The translations under genes were made by a program, and so were the position numbers. Below, one piece after another: positions 29,103-39,977 of a stretch of DNA of 64,000 nt. The stretch comes from Streptomyces lincolnensis (GTDB lineage Bacteria; Actinomycetota; Actinomycetes; Streptomycetales; Streptomycetaceae), in the NCBI RefSeq assembly GCF_001685355.1, contig NZ_CP016438.1, forward strand, positions 8,680,001-8,744,000, written 5' to 3'. Position 1 is the first letter of the stretch. Each line of letters begins with the position of its first letter. The notes under the pieces were generated by a model. The model was given only the letters and a program-made list of their open reading frames with translations. It was not told the origin of the DNA and did no database searches.

Positions 29103-29396
29103 CTACGTACCGAGGAGGACGGTCATCTCCACGGTCACGTCGTCGCCCGCCGCGAGGCCGTGGGGGGTGCGTACGGCGTTCTTGAGCGGTAGCAGATAGG
29201 CGCCGTTCCTGGGGAAGAGCGAGGTCTCGAAGGAGGTTTTGCCGATCCGGGCGGTGACCGGGACGACACCCCAGCCGTAGGTGGCCATCGCGGCCACCTC
29301 GCGGATGTCGGACGACTCCTCGTCCGGCACGACGACGAAGTAGTACGGCGCGGGACCGCGCCATTCGATCACCGGTCCGGCGAAGACGAGATGCAT
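29103..29396 (-). CDS. DUF1905 domain protein
   Basis: This 97-aa protein has the DUF1905 pattern: an N-terminal VIEWRGPAPYYFVVVP strand pair, then YGWGVVPVTARIGKTSFETS and GAYLLPLKNAVR, ending DDVTVEMTVLL. The family forms a small beta-barrel of unknown function, sometimes fused to a YdeI-type domain, which is absent here. It lies 39 bp after the halogenase stop on the same strand and may be the third gene of the PKS operon by read-through. Confidence 0.85.
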   Translation of the reverse strand: MHLVFAGPVIEWRGPAPYYFVVVPDEESSDIREVAAMATYGWGVVPVTARIGKTSFETSLFPRNGAYLLPLKNAVRTPHGLAAGDDVTVEMTVLLGT

Positions 29397-29435
29397 GCGG
29401 TCAGTCTCTCCGATCGGGAGCGGCGGGGTCCCGGG

Positions 29436-30935
29436 TCACCCGGCCACCCAGGTGAGGCCGTCCTCCGAGGCCACGAGACCCCCGGGACGCACGGGGGTCT
29501 CGTCCTCCAACGGACCGCCGAGGAGCCCCCGTTCCTGGAGGACCGTGCCCTCCCGGAACACCTCGCGGAAGGTGGTGGACTCGTAGAGCGGATTGCGCAG
29601 GCCGTCGGAGTCCGGGAGCCGGCCCACGGCCCGGTCGAAGTCGGAGGCGGCCTCCGCCACGCGTGCCCCCGCCTGTCCGTCGCCACCGAGGGACGAGTCG
29701 CCGGAGGCCAGACCGCCGACCAGCTCGACGAACGACTCCAGTTCCGTGGTGCCCAGCCGGGTGACCTTGCGCGCCTTCCAGAAGTACGACCGCTCGTCCT
29801 GGTGCATGTCGTAGAAGGAGACCAGGAACTCGTGGAACAGGCCGTACTCGTGCCGGTAGCGGGTCTCGAACTCCTCGAACAGGCGCGCCTCGTCCACCGC
29901 TCCGGCGAGACCGCTGTTGAGGGAGCGGGCCGCGAGCAGGGCGCCGTACGTGGCGAGGTGGACGCCGGAGGACAGGACCGGGTCGACGAAGCAGGCGGCG
30001 TCGCCGACCAGGACCATGCCGGGCCGCCACAGCCGGGACTTCCAGTACGACCAGTCCTTGCGCACCCTGACCTGGTCGTACGGCGTCTCGGTGGCCCGGG
30101 GCACCCCGGTCAGGAGGTCCCGGACCTCGGGGCAGGCGTCGATCAGGCGCCGCCAGGCCGCCTCCGGATCACGTTGGATGTCGGCGGCGTTCTCCCGGCT
30201 GACCACCGCGCCCACGCTGGTGAGGTCGTCGCGGAGCGGGATGTACCAGAGCCAGCCCTCCTCGAAGGCGGCACAGAAGATGTTGCCGTCGTTCGGTGCG
30301 GGGAGCCGTGCGCCACCGGCGAAGTAGCCGAACACCGCGATGTTGCGGAAGAAGTCGGAGTACGTCCGCTTCCCGCCGACCTCGCCATGGATCCTGCTGC
30401 CGTTGCCGGAGGCGTCCACGACGTAACGCGCCCGCGCCTGACGCGACGCGCCGTCGGCGCCGGTCCACTCGACACCCCGGACCCGTTCCTCGTCGGCCAG
30501 GACGTCCTTGACGCGGCAGCCCTCCCGGACGTCCACGCCGAGCCGGCGGGCGTTGTCCAGCAGGATCTGGTCGAACCGGGACCGCTCGACCTGGTAGGCG
30601 TACGAGGTCGGATCGGCCAGCCGGGGGGAGAGCGCGAAGGAGAACTGCCACGGATCCCGGTTCCGGCCCCACCGGAAGGTGCCGCCGCGCTTCGGCTTGA
30701 AGCCCGCCCGGGCGACCTCCTCCTCGACACCCAGGATGCGGCACACACCGTGCACGGTCGAGGGCAGCAGCGACTCGCCTATCTGGTAGCGGGGGAACGT
30801 CTGCTGTTCCAGCAGGAGCACCCGGTGGCCCTTCAGGGCGACGGCCGACGCGACGGTCGAGCCGGCCGGGCCGCCGCCCACGACCACGACGTCGAACTCC
30901 TCCGTCGTCTGCGCCGGTCGGTTCGGGGACGTCAT
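29436..30935 (-). CDS. FADH2-dependent halogenase
   Basis: This 499-aa flavoprotein has the [11 protein letters not shown] dinucleotide site at the N-terminus, GESLLPSTV, and the halogenase hallmark GWxWxIP (EGWLWYIPL), plus [13 protein letters not shown], the Fx.Px.SxG signature of flavin halogenases of the PltA/CndH type that act on phenols or pyrroles, often tethered to a carrier protein. The start ATG overlaps the stop of the PKS gene by ATGA, so the two are translationally coupled. No flavin reductase gene is adjacent; one from elsewhere must supply FADH2. Halide preference cannot be read from sequence. Confidence 0.92.
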   Translation of the reverse strand: MTSPNRPAQTTEEFDVVVVGGGPAGSTVASAVALKGHRVLLLEQQTFPRYQIGESLLPSTVHGVCRILGVEEEVARAGFKPKRGGTFRWGRNRDPWQFSFALSPRLADPTSYAYQVERSRFDQILLDNARRLGVDVREGCRVKDVLADEERVRGVEWTGADGASRQARARYVVDASGNGSRIHGEVGGKRTYSDFFRNIAVFGYFAGGARLPAPNDGNIFCAAFEEGWLWYIPLRDDLTSVGAVVSRENAADIQRDPEAAWRRLIDACPEVRDLLTGVPRATETPYDQVRVRKDWSYWKSRLWRPGMVLVGDAACFVDPVLSSGVHLATYGALLAARSLNSGLAGAVDEARLFEEFETRYRHEYGLFHEFLVSFYDMHQDERSYFWKARKVTRLGTTELESFVELVGGLASGDSSLGGDGQAGARVAEAASDFDRAVGRLPDSDGLRNPLYESTTFREVFREGTVLQERGLLGGPLEDETPVRPGGLVASEDGLTWVAG

Positions 30936-33900
30936 CGCTTTCCCTCCACTGTCGCCGGAATGTCGATCGTCGGCAGCGCGCTGATCCAGGTGCGGACGGC
31001 CGCCGCCGTGTCCCGGGCGTGCTCCCGCAGGAACGAGAAGTGGTCGCCGGGGACGTCGACGCTCTCGTGCGCCAGCGGCCAGGAGGTCCGCCACTCGTCC
31101 GGGCCCGCGCCCGCCGCCATCTCGGGAGTGGGCCGGGTGGCCCGCACCAGCAGGGTGGGGGTGGCGACCGGTTCCGGATCCCAGTCGAGGAACATCCGGG
31201 TGTAGGCGCCGAGCGCCGCCACGCCGGAGTCCTCGTCCCCGGTGAACCGGCCGCCGCCCAGACGCGGCGCGATGACCGCGGGCAGGGACAGCAGCCAGTC
31301 CTTGTCGTTGGTGCGGTCGTCGATGAGATACGTGTCGAGGAGCACCTGCCCGACGGGAGCCCGCCCCTCGGTCTCCAGCCGGCGGGTCACGGCGTGGGCG
31401 ACGGCGCCGCCGGTGGAGGCGCCCATGACCACGAAGGGGCGGTCGCCGACATGCCGGAGGACCGTCTCGGCGTGGACCCGGGCGAGCGTCCCGGGGTCGG
31501 CCGGGACGGCGGGGCCCGCACCGATCCCGGGGTGCGGGAGTTCGAGGACGTCCCACTCGCCGTCGAAACAGCGGTGGAAATCGGCGTACTCACCACCCGG
31601 CGCACCGAACGGCGGGTGGTACCCGGTGAAGAACACGAACACCGGCCCCTTGCCGGAACCCTCGGCGCGCCGCAGCGGCGCGAGCGCGTGCCGCCGGGTC
31701 TCCCCGGGGCCGAAGGTCGGCACCGCCCAGGACGCCGTGACCAGCATGTGCATCGCCGCGACGACCTGACCGGCCTCGCAGACGCGCCGGTAGAGGGCGG
31801 CCAGCGACTGTGCGGGCCGGATGTCGTCCCCTGGGCTGCCGGTCTCCTCGGTCGACGGCCCGATCTCCTCGGCCGGTGGTCCGGCGGGCAGGTCGTCGAG
31901 GAGCCCGAGGACATGGCGGGCCAGATCTCCGGCCGTCGCATGCTCGAAGATCACGGCGGCCGGCAGCCGGAGCCGCAGGGCCATGCTCAGCCGGTTGCGG
32001 ACCTGGACCGCCATCAGCGAGTCGAAACCCAGCTCGGCGAAGGACCTGCCCTCCGGCAGCGCGTCGGCGTCCGGGTGCCCCAGCACGGCGGCCACGTCGC
32101 CGCGCATCAACTCGGCCAGCGCCTCCTCCCGTTCGGACTCCGGCAGCCCGGCCAGCACGGTCCGCCAGGCCCCGGGCTGCCACGGCTGCTCGGCCTCGGA
32201 GCTCTCCTCGGGACGCGAGGCCGGAGCGACGGGGCCACGCGACCCGACGAGTCCTCGCAGGAGCGGCGGCACGGCCTCCCGCGAGCCCTCGGCGGAGCGG
32301 AGTCCGGCCCGGTCCACCAGGACCGGCGCCAGCACGGGCTCGCCCGCGCCCAGCGCCGCGTCGAACAACGCCAGGCCCTGCTCCACGGACAGCGCGCGCA
32401 GCACCTCGCCGCGCCCTTGCAACGCCCCGGCGGTCATCCCGCGCTCGGTCTCCCACGGTCCCCAGGCCAGCGAGAGGGCGGGCAGCCCCAGCCCGGCGCG
32501 GTGGCGGGCCAGGGCGTCCAGGAAGGCGTTGGCCGCCGCGTAGTTGCCCTGCCCGGCGCGGCCCAGCAGCCCGGACACCGAGGAGAACAGCACGAACGCC
32601 GACAGGTCCAGGTCCCGGGTCAGCTCGTGCAGCCACCAGGCCGCGTCCGCCTTGGGGCGCAGCACCGCGGCCAGACGCTCGGGAGTGAGCGCGGCGAGCA
32701 CGCCGTCGTCGAGTACCCCGGCGCAGTGCACCACGGCGGTCAGATCGGGCGCACAGCCCTTGACCAGCTCCGTCAGCGCGGCCCGGTCCGTCACGTCACA
32801 GGCCACGACCCGCACCTCGGCGCCCAACTCCTCCAGCGCGCCCCGCAGTTCCGCGGCGTCCGGCGCCGACGGCCCCTGGCGCCCGGCGAGCAGTAGATGG
32901 CGTACGCCGTACGACGTGACGAGATGGCGCGCGGTCGCCGAGCCCAGCGCACCGGTACCGCCCGTGATCAGTACCGTGCCGTCCGGGTCGAAGGCGGGAA
33001 CGTCCCCGGACGGCGCCGCGGCCGCCCCGGTCAGACGTGGAGCCGTCAACGTCCCGGCTCGTACGGATAGTTGTGGCTCACCGGTCGCCACCGCGGCCGG
33101 GAGGGCCCGCAGGGACTCCGGCCGCCCGTCCGTGTCGGCCAGCAGGATCCGCCCTGGCGTCTCCGCCTGGGCCGCCCGCACCAGCCCCCACACCGCGGCC
33201 CCCGCCAGGTCGGGGGTGTCCGCTGTGGCGTCCCGGGTGACCACCAGCAGACGTGCGCCGGCTGTGCGTGGATCGTCCTGCCAGTCCTGAAGTGCGCGGA
33301 GCACCCGGGCGGTCACCTGATGGACGGCCGCCGGAGGACCGTGCTCCTGGACCGGGGCGACGGCGGTGATGACCACGACCTTCGGCGACGAGCCGGCCGC
33401 GCCCACCACGTCGGGAAGGATCGAGCGGAGATCCAGCTCGTCCGGACCGACGAGCGTCCACGGACCCGCGTCCGCCCGGGACAGCTCGACCGCCACCCAG
33501 TCCTCGCGGAACAGCGCCCGCCGCACCACGTCCGCGGCCGATCCGCCCGCGCCGTCGGGGAGTTCACGGAGCGTCAGCGACTCCACACGCGCCACCGCAC
33601 GACCCGCCCCGTCGGCGAGCGTCACCGACACGGTGTCCGGCCCGCTCGGCGCGACCCGCACCCGCACGTGGGACGCGCCCGTCGCGTACAACCGCACCCC
33701 GCTCCACGCGAACGGCACCCGGACCGCGCCGAGTTCGTGCCCGGAGCCCGCCAGCAGCGGGGCGTGCAGTGCCGCGTCCAGCAGGGCCGGATGGATGCCG
33801 AACCGGTCGCCGACCGCCGACTCCGCCTCCGGCAGGCGGACTTCGGCGAACAGGTCGTCACCGCGCCGCCAAACCGCCCGTACGCCCCGGAAGGCCGGCC

Positions 33901-36900
33901 CGTAGGCGAGGCCGCCGTCCGCGAGAGTGTCGTAGGCGTCGGAGAGGTCGATCTCGGTGGCGCCCTGCGGTGGCCACACCGTCAGGTCCTGCTCCGTGGG
34001 CGGAGGCTCGGCCGGGGCCGGGGCGAGCATGCCGGTGGCGTGCCGGGTCCAGGCCGGATCCGGGCCGGTGCCCGGGTCGTCGGAGCGGGCGTGGACGTCG
34101 ACCGGACGTCGGCCGGTCCCGTCCGGGGCGCCCACGACGACCTGGACGCGCGCCGCCGAGGCCGCGGTGAGCGGGGCGAGGACCACGAGTTCGTCGAGCG
34201 CGCCGCAGCCCAGCTCCTCGCCCGCCCGCAGGGCCAGCTCGACGAGGGCCGTCGCGGGGACGAGGACCGACCCGCCGACCACGTGATCGGCGAGCCAGGG
34301 ATGGGCCGAGGGGGAGAGCAGACCGGTGAACACGGTCCGGTCGGTGCCCGGTACGGCGAAGGCCGGACCCAGCAGCGGGGTGTCCGCCGCCGCCGTGGTC
34401 GGCAGGGGCGGGGCGTCCAGCCAGTAGCGCCGGCGCTGGAAGGCGTACGTCGGCAGGTCGATCCGGCGTGCCCCGGAGCCCGCGAACACGGCGGGCCAGT
34501 CGACGTGGACCCCGTGCACATGGAGCCGGGCCACGGCGGACAGGAGGGACCGCGGCTCCTCCTCGCCGCCGCGCGTGGCCGCGACGAGCACCGGCCCGCC
34601 GCCGTCCGGGCGGGTCAGGCAGTCCTCGGCCGCCGCCGTGAGCACGGGGCCGGGGCCGATCTCCAGGAACGCCGACACCCGCTGCTCGCCGAGCCACCCC
34701 ACCGCGTCGGCGAACCGCACCGGGCGGCGGGCGTGCCGTACCCAGTACTCCGCGGAACACAGGTCGTCGGGGTCGGCCGGGCGGCCCGTCACGGTCGACA
34801 CCACAGGGATCCGCGGCGGCCGGAACGCGAGTCCTTCGGCCACCCGGCGGAAGTCGTCGAGCGCGGGCTCCACCAGCGGTGAGTGGAAGGCGTGCGAGAC
34901 CCGCAGGCGGACGGTCCTGCGGCCCCGCGCCTCGAACCGTGCGGCCACGGCCAGCACCGCGTCCCGGGCGCCCGAGATCACCGTGGAGCGGGGGCCGTTG
35001 ACCGAGGCGATCGCCACCCGGTCGCCGGCTCCGGCGAGTTCGGCGGCGGCCTCCTCCTCCGTGGCGTGCAGGGCCACCATCGCCCCGCCCTCGGGAAGGG
35101 CGTGCATCAACCGGCCGCGGGCCGCGACGAGTTGCGCCGCGTCGGCCAGATCCAGCACTCCGGCGACATGGGCCGCCGCCAGTTCGCCCACCGAGTGGCC
35201 GGCCAGGAAGTCGGGCCGCACCCCCCAGGACTCCAGCAGCCGGAACAGGGCCACCTCGAAGGCGAACAGACCGGCCTGGGTGAAGTCCGTACGGTCGAGC
35301 AGGGCGGCCCGAGGGGAACCCTCGGCGGCGGACAGCACCTGGCCGAGCGGCTGCTCCAGGTGGCCGTCCAGCTCCCGGCAGACCTCGTCGAAGGCGGCGG
35401 CGAAGGCGGGGAACGCGGTGCTCAACCCGGCGCCCATACGGGCGCGTTGGGCGCCCTGGCCGGCGAAGAGGAAGGCGGTGCGGAGACCGGGTTCCGCGAC
35501 CGCCCGCACCACACCGACACCCTCCCGCCCCTCGGCCAGTGCCTCCAGTGCCTCCGGGATCCGCGCCGGGTCGCCGACCGGCACCATCGCGCGGTGGGCG
35601 AGCGCCGACCGCGACACCGCCAGCGAGAGCCCCACGTCGGCCGCCGACAGACCGGGCCGGGCCGCCAGATGGGCGGCGAGCCGCCGGGCCTGGGCACGCA
35701 GGGCGCCTTCGTCGGCGCCGGAGAGCAGCCAGGGGGCGCCCGCGAGGGCACTCGGTGCGGTCGTCCCGGTGCGCGGCCGAGCCGTTTGCGGGACCTCTGC
35801 CGGACCGTCGTGGAGCGGCGGTGCCTCCTCCAGGATCACGTGCGCGTTCGTCCCGCTGATACCGAAGGCCGACACACCGGCCCGGCGCCGCCTGTCCCGC
35901 GTCGCGGGCCACGGGCGGGCCCGCGCCAGCAGTTCCACGCGACCGGTGGACCAGTCGACGTGCGGGGTGGGGCTCTGCGCGTGCAGGGACCGGGGGAGGT
36001 GCTCGTGCCGGAGGGCCTGCACCATCTTGATCACGCCGGCGACCCCGGCGGCCGCCTGGGTGTGCCCGAGGTTGGACTTGACCGAGCCCAGCCACAGCGG
36101 CGGCCGGTTCGCGCCGCGGTCCCGCCCGTACGCGGCGAGCAGGGCGCCGGCCTCGACGGGATCGCCGAGCCGGGTGCCCGTGCCGTGCGCCTCGACCGCG
36201 TCCACGTCGTCGGCGCGCAGTCCGGCGTCGGCCAACGCCTGTGCGATCAGCCGCTGTTGGGCCTGGCCGTTGGGTGCCGACAGGCCGTTGGAGGCGCCGT
36301 CGGAGTTGACGGCGGAGCCACGCAGCACGGCCAGGACCGGGTGGCCGTGGCGCCGGGCGTCGGAGAGCCGCTCCAGCAGCACCAGGCCCACCCCCTCACT
36401 CCAGGCGGTGCCGTCCGCCGACGCCGAGAACGACTTGCAGCGGCCGTCGGGCGCGAGACCGCGCTGCCGGCTGAACACGGTGAACGGCTTCGGCGTCGAC
36501 ATCACCGTGACCCCGCCGGCCAGCGCGAGGGAACACTCGCCCGAGCGCAGCGCCCGCACCGCCCAGTGCAGCGCCACCAGCGAGGAGGAACACGCGGTGT
36601 CGAGTGTGATCGAGGGCCCGCGCAGGCCGTAGACGTACGAGATCCGGCCGGAGGCCACGCTGCGCGCGTTGCCCAGGCCGAGGTGGGCCTCCAGGTCGGG
36701 CCGGTTGAAGAGGGCGGAGTAGTCGCTGTGCATCACGCCGACGAACACGCCGGTGTCGCTGTCCCGCAGGCTGTCCCGGCCGATGCCCGCCCGCTCCCAG
36801 ACCTCCCACGAGGTCTCCAGGAGCAGCCGGTGCTGCGGGTCCGTGGCCAGCGCCTCCCGCGGCGAGATCCCGAACAGGCCGGCGTCGAACTCCCCGGCCC

Positions 36901-39022
36901 GGTGCAGGAATCCGCCGTGCCGGGTGTACGACGTGCCGGGCCGGTCCGGGTCGGGGTGGTACAGGCCGGCCAGATCCCAGCCCCGGTCTGCGGGGAAGTC
37001 CGAGATCGTGTCGCGGCCCTCGGTCACCACCTGCCACAGGTCTTCGGGGGAGCCGACGTCACCGGGATAGCGGCAGCCCATGGCGACGATCACGATCGGA
37101 TCGTCCGGCTCCGCCGCCGCGGTGGACCGGGAAGGAGCGTCGGACGCCGTGGGGAAGAGCATGGAGTGCACGGACCGGGCCAGTGCGGCCGGGGTCGGGT
37201 GGTCGAACACCAGCGTCGACGGCAGCCGCAGCCCGGTCGCCCCGCCCAGCCGCTCGATCAGGGTGACGGCACCCGCCGAGGTCAGCCCGAGATCGGTGAA
37301 CGGGCTGTCGGCGTCGAGCCGTCGGCCCGCCGCGCCGCAGACCGCGGCCGTCTCGGCGAGCACCGCCTCGCGCAGCGCGCGGTCCCGTCCCTCGGGCGGC
37401 AGGGACAGCAGCCGCCGACGCAGCGCCCCGTCGGCCGCCGTGGGGGCCGGTGGCGCCGGAGGGGCACCGGACACGGGCCGGGCGAGTCCCGGGACGACCG
37501 CGTGCCGGGCGATCTTGCCGGACGCCGTCCGCGGAACGGCCGCGATCTCGTGGATCTCCGCCGGCAGCTTGTACGCGGCCAGCCGGGTCCGGCACGCGGC
37601 CAGGACCCGCTCCGGATCGATCCCGTCCGGTCCCGGGACGACGTAGGCCACGGGGACCTCGCCGAGCACGTCGTGCGGCCTGCCGACCACCACCGCGTCC
37701 CGCACTCCGGGAGCGCGCAGCAGGGCCTCCTCCACCTCCGTGGGGTGGATGTTCTCCCCGCCGCGGATGATCAGTTCGCCGACCCGGCCGGTGAGCACGA
37801 GATGGCCGTGCTCCACGCGCCGGCCCAGGTCCCCGGTCCGGTACCAGCCGTCCCGCAGCGCGGCCCGATTCGCCTCGGGTTGTTGGTGGTACCCGCTCAT
37901 GAGGCCCGGGCCCCGCACCCAGACCTCGCCCTCCTCCCCGTCGGCCGCGTCCTGGCTGGAACCGGGATCGACGAGCCGTACGTCCATCCCCGGCACCGGC
38001 GTTCCGCAGGAACCCTCGACCCGCGGCCCGTCCGGCCGGTTCACCGCGATCATTCCGCAGGTCTCGGTGCTGCCGTACGCGTCCAGCAGCGGCGCCCCGA
38101 GCACCTCCTCCACCGCGCGGCGCAGGGCCGGCGTGCTCGGCGCACCTGCCACCAGACAGATCCGCAGGGCCGGGGGGACCGGGCCGTCCCCGGCCGAGGC
38201 CAGCACCTGGTGGTAGACGGCGGGCACCCCGGCCAGCACGGTGTAGGGGCCCTCGTCGTGCACGGCGGACAGCTCCCGCAACAGGCCCTCGGGCGGCAGG
38301 AGTTCGCCGGTGATACGGGCACTCGCGCCCACGGCGGTGACGCCCAGGATCGCCAGCGAGTGCCCGAAACTGTGGAAGAGCGGGAGCGGCCAGAGCAGCC
38401 GGTCCTCGGCCGAGAGCCCGAAGATCGGGGCGTAGCAGGCGGCCACCGACCACAGGGCGGCGCGCTGGGTGGACAGCACCCCCTTGGGGCGGTGGGTGGT
38501 GCCGGAGGTGTAGAGCATCCAGGCCGGCTCGTCGAGACCGAGGTCGTCCCGGGGTGCCTCGGTGGCCTCGCTCTCGGCCACGTCACGGAACAGGACCGTC
38601 GCGTCGGGTGCGTCCGCGGGGACCGGCCCGGCGCCGGTGAGCAGGACGCGCACCGGGCGGTCGCCCAGGAGGGGGAGGTGCGCGGAGTCGGTGACGACGA
38701 CCGTGGCGCCGCTGTCATCGAGGAAGTGGCCGAGTTCGGCCTCGGAGGACCGGGGGTTGAGGGGGACGCCGACCGCTCCCGCCCGGACGACGGCGAGGAC
38801 GCTCTCCACCGTCTCCACGCGGTTGCCCAGACAGATCGCCACCCGGTCGCCGCGCCGGACACCGGTCCGTGCCAGATACGCGGCCAGCCGTCCGGTGCGC
38901 CGCTCCAACTCGGCGTAGGTGACCCGCCGTACGTCGTCGGCGAAGGCCACCCGCGAGGGTGCCGCCGTGGCATGGGCCCGCAGTAACTCGTGAAGCGGCC
39001 GGATCAGCGCCTCGTCCGTCAT
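30932..39022 (-). CDS. type I PKS, A-ACP-KS-AT-DH-KR-ACP-TE
   Basis: This 2696-aa megasynthase reads in order: an adenylation/acyl-CoA ligase domain (1-515; [11 protein letters not shown] near 170, YGSTE near 315, PRTASGKI near 502), ACP1 (Ser582 in GLTSAGAV), KS (from 640; active Cys811 in TACSSS, HGTGT, SNLGH), AT (Ser1277 in GHSVGE; HAFH at 1377-1380, malonyl type), DH (His1580 in the HxxxGxxxxP motif, Asp1749), KR (NADPH site near 2020, LDD near 2105, so B type; Tyr2161), ACP2 (Ser2335) and TE (Ser2536 in GASTGG). All catalytic residues I checked are present. It should activate a carboxylic acid, load it, extend with malonyl-CoA once or repeatedly, reduce to an enoyl product and release it. 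The start ATG at 39022 has GAGAGGGG upstream. The downstream halogenase overlaps by ATGA. Confidence 0.95.
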   Translation of the reverse strand: MTDEALIRPLHELLRAHATAAPSRVAFADDVRRVTYAELERRTGRLAAYLARTGVRRGDRVAICLGNRVETVESVLAVVRAGAVGVPLNPRSSEAELGHFLDDSGATVVVTDSAHLPLLGDRPVRVLLTGAGPVPADAPDATVLFRDVAESEATEAPRDDLGLDEPAWMLYTSGTTHRPKGVLSTQRAALWSVAACYAPIFGLSAEDRLLWPLPLFHSFGHSLAILGVTAVGASARITGELLPPEGLLRELSAVHDEGPYTVLAGVPAVYHQVLASAGDGPVPPALRICLVAGAPSTPALRRAVEEVLGAPLLDAYGSTETCGMIAVNRPDGPRVEGSCGTPVPGMDVRLVDPGSSQDAADGEEGEVWVRGPGLMSGYHQQPEANRAALRDGWYRTGDLGRRVEHGHLVLTGRVGELIIRGGENIHPTEVEEALLRAPGVRDAVVVGRPHDVLGEVPVAYVVPGPDGIDPERVLAACRTRLAAYKLPAEIHEIAAVPRTASGKIARHAVVPGLARPVSGAPPAPPAPTAADGALRRRLLSLPPEGRDRALREAVLAETAAVCGAAGRRLDADSPFTDLGLTSAGAVTLIERLGGATGLRLPSTLVFDHPTPAALARSVHSMLFPTASDAPSRSTAAAEPDDPIVIVAMGCRYPGDVGSPEDLWQVVTEGRDTISDFPADRGWDLAGLYHPDPDRPGTSYTRHGGFLHRAGEFDAGLFGISPREALATDPQHRLLLETSWEVWERAGIGRDSLRDSDTGVFVGVMHSDYSALFNRPDLEAHLGLGNARSVASGRISYVYGLRGPSITLDTACSSSLVALHWAVRALRSGECSLALAGGVTVMSTPKPFTVFSRQRGLAPDGRCKSFSASADGTAWSEGVGLVLLERLSDARRHGHPVLAVLRGSAVNSDGASNGLSAPNGQAQQRLIAQALADAGLRADDVDAVEAHGTGTRLGDPVEAGALLAAYGRDRGANRPPLWLGSVKSNLGHTQAAAGVAGVIKMVQALRHEHLPRSLHAQSPTPHVDWSTGRVELLARARPWPATRDRRRRAGVSAFGISGTNAHVILEEAPPLHDGPAEVPQTARPRTGTTAPSALAGAPWLLSGADEGALRAQARRLAAHLAARPGLSAADVGLSLAVSRSALAHRAMVPVGDPARIPEALEALAEGREGVGVVRAVAEPGLRTAFLFAGQGAQRARMGAGLSTAFPAFAAAFDEVCRELDGHLEQPLGQVLSAAEGSPRAALLDRTDFTQAGLFAFEVALFRLLESWGVRPDFLAGHSVGELAAAHVAGVLDLADAAQLVAARGRLMHALPEGGAMVALHATEEEAAAELAGAGDRVAIASVNGPRSTVISGARDAVLAVAARFEARGRRTVRLRVSHAFHSPLVEPALDDFRRVAEGLAFRPPRIPVVSTVTGRPADPDDLCSAEYWVRHARRPVRFADAVGWLGEQRVSAFLEIGPGPVLTAAAEDCLTRPDGGGPVLVAATRGGEEEPRSLLSAVARLHVHGVHVDWPAVFAGSGARRIDLPTYAFQRRRYWLDAPPLPTTAAADTPLLGPAFAVPGTDRTVFTGLLSPSAHPWLADHVVGGSVLVPATALVELALRAGEELGCGALDELVVLAPLTAASAARVQVVVGAPDGTGRRPVDVHARSDDPGTGPDPAWTRHATGMLAPAPAEPPPTEQDLTVWPPQGATEIDLSDAYDTLADGGLAYGPAFRGVRAVWRRGDDLFAEVRLPEAESAVGDRFGIHPALLDAALHAPLLAGSGHELGAVRVPFAWSGVRLYATGASHVRVRVAPSGPDTVSVTLADGAGRAVARVESLTLRELPDGAGGSAADVVRRALFREDWVAVELSRADAGPWTLVGPDELDLRSILPDVVGAAGSSPKVVVITAVAPVQEHGPPAAVHQVTARVLRALQDWQDDPRTAGARLLVVTRDATADTPDLAGAAVWGLVRAAQAETPGRILLADTDGRPESLRALPAAVATGEPQLSVRAGTLTAPRLTGAAAAPSGDVPAFDPDGTVLITGGTGALGSATARHLVTSYGVRHLLLAGRQGPSAPDAAELRGALEELGAEVRVVACDVTDRAALTELVKGCAPDLTAVVHCAGVLDDGVLAALTPERLAAVLRPKADAAWWLHELTRDLDLSAFVLFSSVSGLLGRAGQGNYAAANAFLDALARHRAGLGLPALSLAWGPWETERGMTAGALQGRGEVLRALSVEQGLALFDAALGAGEPVLAPVLVDRAGLRSAEGSREAVPPLLRGLVGSRGPVAPASRPEESSEAEQPWQPGAWRTVLAGLPESEREEALAELMRGDVAAVLGHPDADALPEGRSFAELGFDSLMAVQVRNRLSMALRLRLPAAVIFEHATAGDLARHVLGLLDDLPAGPPAEEIGPSTEETGSPGDDIRPAQSLAALYRRVCEAGQVVAAMHMLVTASWAVPTFGPGETRRHALAPLRRAEGSGKGPVFVFFTGYHPPFGAPGGEYADFHRCFDGEWDVLELPHPGIGAGPAVPADPGTLARVHAETVLRHVGDRPFVVMGASTGGAVAHAVTRRLETEGRAPVGQVLLDTYLIDDRTNDKDWLLSLPAVIAPRLGGGRFTGDEDSGVAALGAYTRMFLDWDPEPVATPTLLVRATRPTPEMAAGAGPDEWRTSWPLAHESVDVPGDHFSFLREHARDTAAAVRTWISALPTIDIPATVEGKR

Positions 39023-39187
39023 GTATCCGCCCCTCTCGGGACGTGCCGCGGCACACCCCGACACCGATCCGCGTGCAGAACAACGAGGCCGAGCCTACGG
39101 GCAGGACCCCCGGAAGATCGAACGTTTCAGCGACCGGCCGTGGCGTGCGGCCACGACGAACCGGTCGGGAATGGTAGAAGCTCAGAC

Positions 39188-39232
39188 ATGACCAACTCGT
39201 ACTCCGTCTCCCCGCCGGCAGACCCGCGATGA
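39188..39232 (+). CDS. 14-codon upstream ORF of the Nudix gene
   Basis: The ORF reads MTNSYSVSPPADPR and its stop TGA overlaps the Nudix ATG as ATGA. TAGAAG at 39175-39180 could be a -10 box; transcription would then start on or next to this ATG, so it may be translated as a leaderless ORF. The Nudix ATG has no Shine-Dalgarno site, so it may depend on reinitiation. No -35 was seen, and conservation could not be tested. Confidence 0.4.
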   Translation: MTNSYSVSPPADPR

Positions 39233-39897
39233 CCGCCGGTGTCGACACCCCCGACCGCCGCGGCCGCACCGGACTCGACCGGACGGGCCTGGACCTGACC
39301 GGCAATCCGCGCGTCAAGGTGCGGGACGTACACCTGCTCTCCAGCCACTGGTACGTCGAGCGCGCCACCACCTTCGACTTCCAGCACGCCGACGGCACCT
39401 GGCGCACCCAGCAGCGCGAGACCCACGACCGCGGCAACGGCGCCACCATGCTGCTGTACGACGCCGAACGCGAAACCGTGCTGCTCACCCGCCAGTTCCG
39501 CTTCCCGGTGTACGTCAACGGACACCCCGACGGCATGCTGATCGAGACCCCGGGAGGACTCCTCGACGACGAGGACGAGCATCCCGAGATCGCCGTACGC
39601 CGTGAGGTCGTCGAGGAGACCGGGCACACCATCGGCGAGGTCCGGCACGTCTTCGACGTCTACATGAGCCCGGGCTCGGTCACCGAGCGGGTCAGCTTCT
39701 ACGCCGCCGCCTATGGGTCCGCCACCCACACCCACGAAGGGGGCGGCCTGGACGAGGAGGGCGAGGACATCGAGATCCTCGAACTGCCCTTCCGCCGCGC
39801 CCTGGAGATGATCCGCACCGGGGAGATCAACGACGCCAAGACCATCATGCTGCTCCAATGGGCGGCTCTGGAAGGCCCGTTCTCGCCGGGCGCGTGA
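39229..39897 (+). CDS. Nudix hydrolase (NudK-like)
   Basis: This 222-aa protein has a Nudix box from TPGGLLDDEDEHPEIAVRRE to VVEETG, followed by DVYMSPGSVTERV, the loop typical of GDP-mannose/ADP-ribose pyrophosphatases of the NudK group. It would hydrolyse a nucleoside diphosphate sugar, giving NMP and a sugar phosphate. The Nudix glutamates of REVVEE are intact. The start is set by the ATGA overlap with the upstream ORF. It is divergent from the PKS gene. Confidence 0.88.
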   Translation: MTAGVDTPDRRGRTGLDRTGLDLTGNPRVKVRDVHLLSSHWYVERATTFDFQHADGTWRTQQRETHDRGNGATMLLYDAERETVLLTRQFRFPVYVNGHPDGMLIETPGGLLDDEDEHPEIAVRREVVEETGHTIGEVRHVFDVYMSPGSVTERVSFYAAAYGSATHTHEGGGLDEEGEDIEILELPFRRALEMIRTGEINDAKTIMLLQWAALEGPFSPGA

Positions 39898-39903
39898 CAT
39901 GCC

Positions 39904-39934
39904 TTGACTTGGAGAGCACTTCAACGAGAAGACT
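39904..39934 (+). promoter_or_regulatory. putative MerR-type promoter of the aldo/keto reductase
   Basis: TTGACT at 39904-39909 is followed, after a long 19-bp spacer, by AAGACT at 39929-39934. The spacer holds TTGGAGAGCACTTCAA, an imperfect dyad. Long spacers with a dyad are the mark of promoters activated by MerR/SoxR-type proteins. No merR gene is adjacent. Confidence 0.4.
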
Positions 39935-39968
39935 CCCGTTCGTGCCCCGAGTGCGGGCACGAACGGGA
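39934..39968 (+). promoter_or_regulatory. 14-bp perfect hairpin at the reductase ribosome site
   Basis: TCCCGTTCGTGCCC (39934-39947) and GGGCACGAACGGGA (39955-39968) form a perfect 14-bp stem with a 7-nt loop. The last bases of the stem (GGGA) are the first bases of the Shine-Dalgarno sequence GGGAGGGA of the reductase, so the hairpin would limit its translation; as DNA it could be an operator. Confidence 0.6.
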
Positions 39969-39977
39969 GGGACGACC

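Noticed and set aside
34883..38986. 1367-codon open frame on the plus strand opposite the PKS gene
   Set aside because: It is antisense to intact KS, AT and A domains, is very rich in Arg, Gly and Pro, and has no recognisable domain. High third-position GC in the PKS keeps the opposite frame open.
39188..39232. The 14-codon ORF as an N-terminal extension of the Nudix protein
   Set aside because: It is in a different frame and has an in-frame stop overlapping the Nudix ATG.
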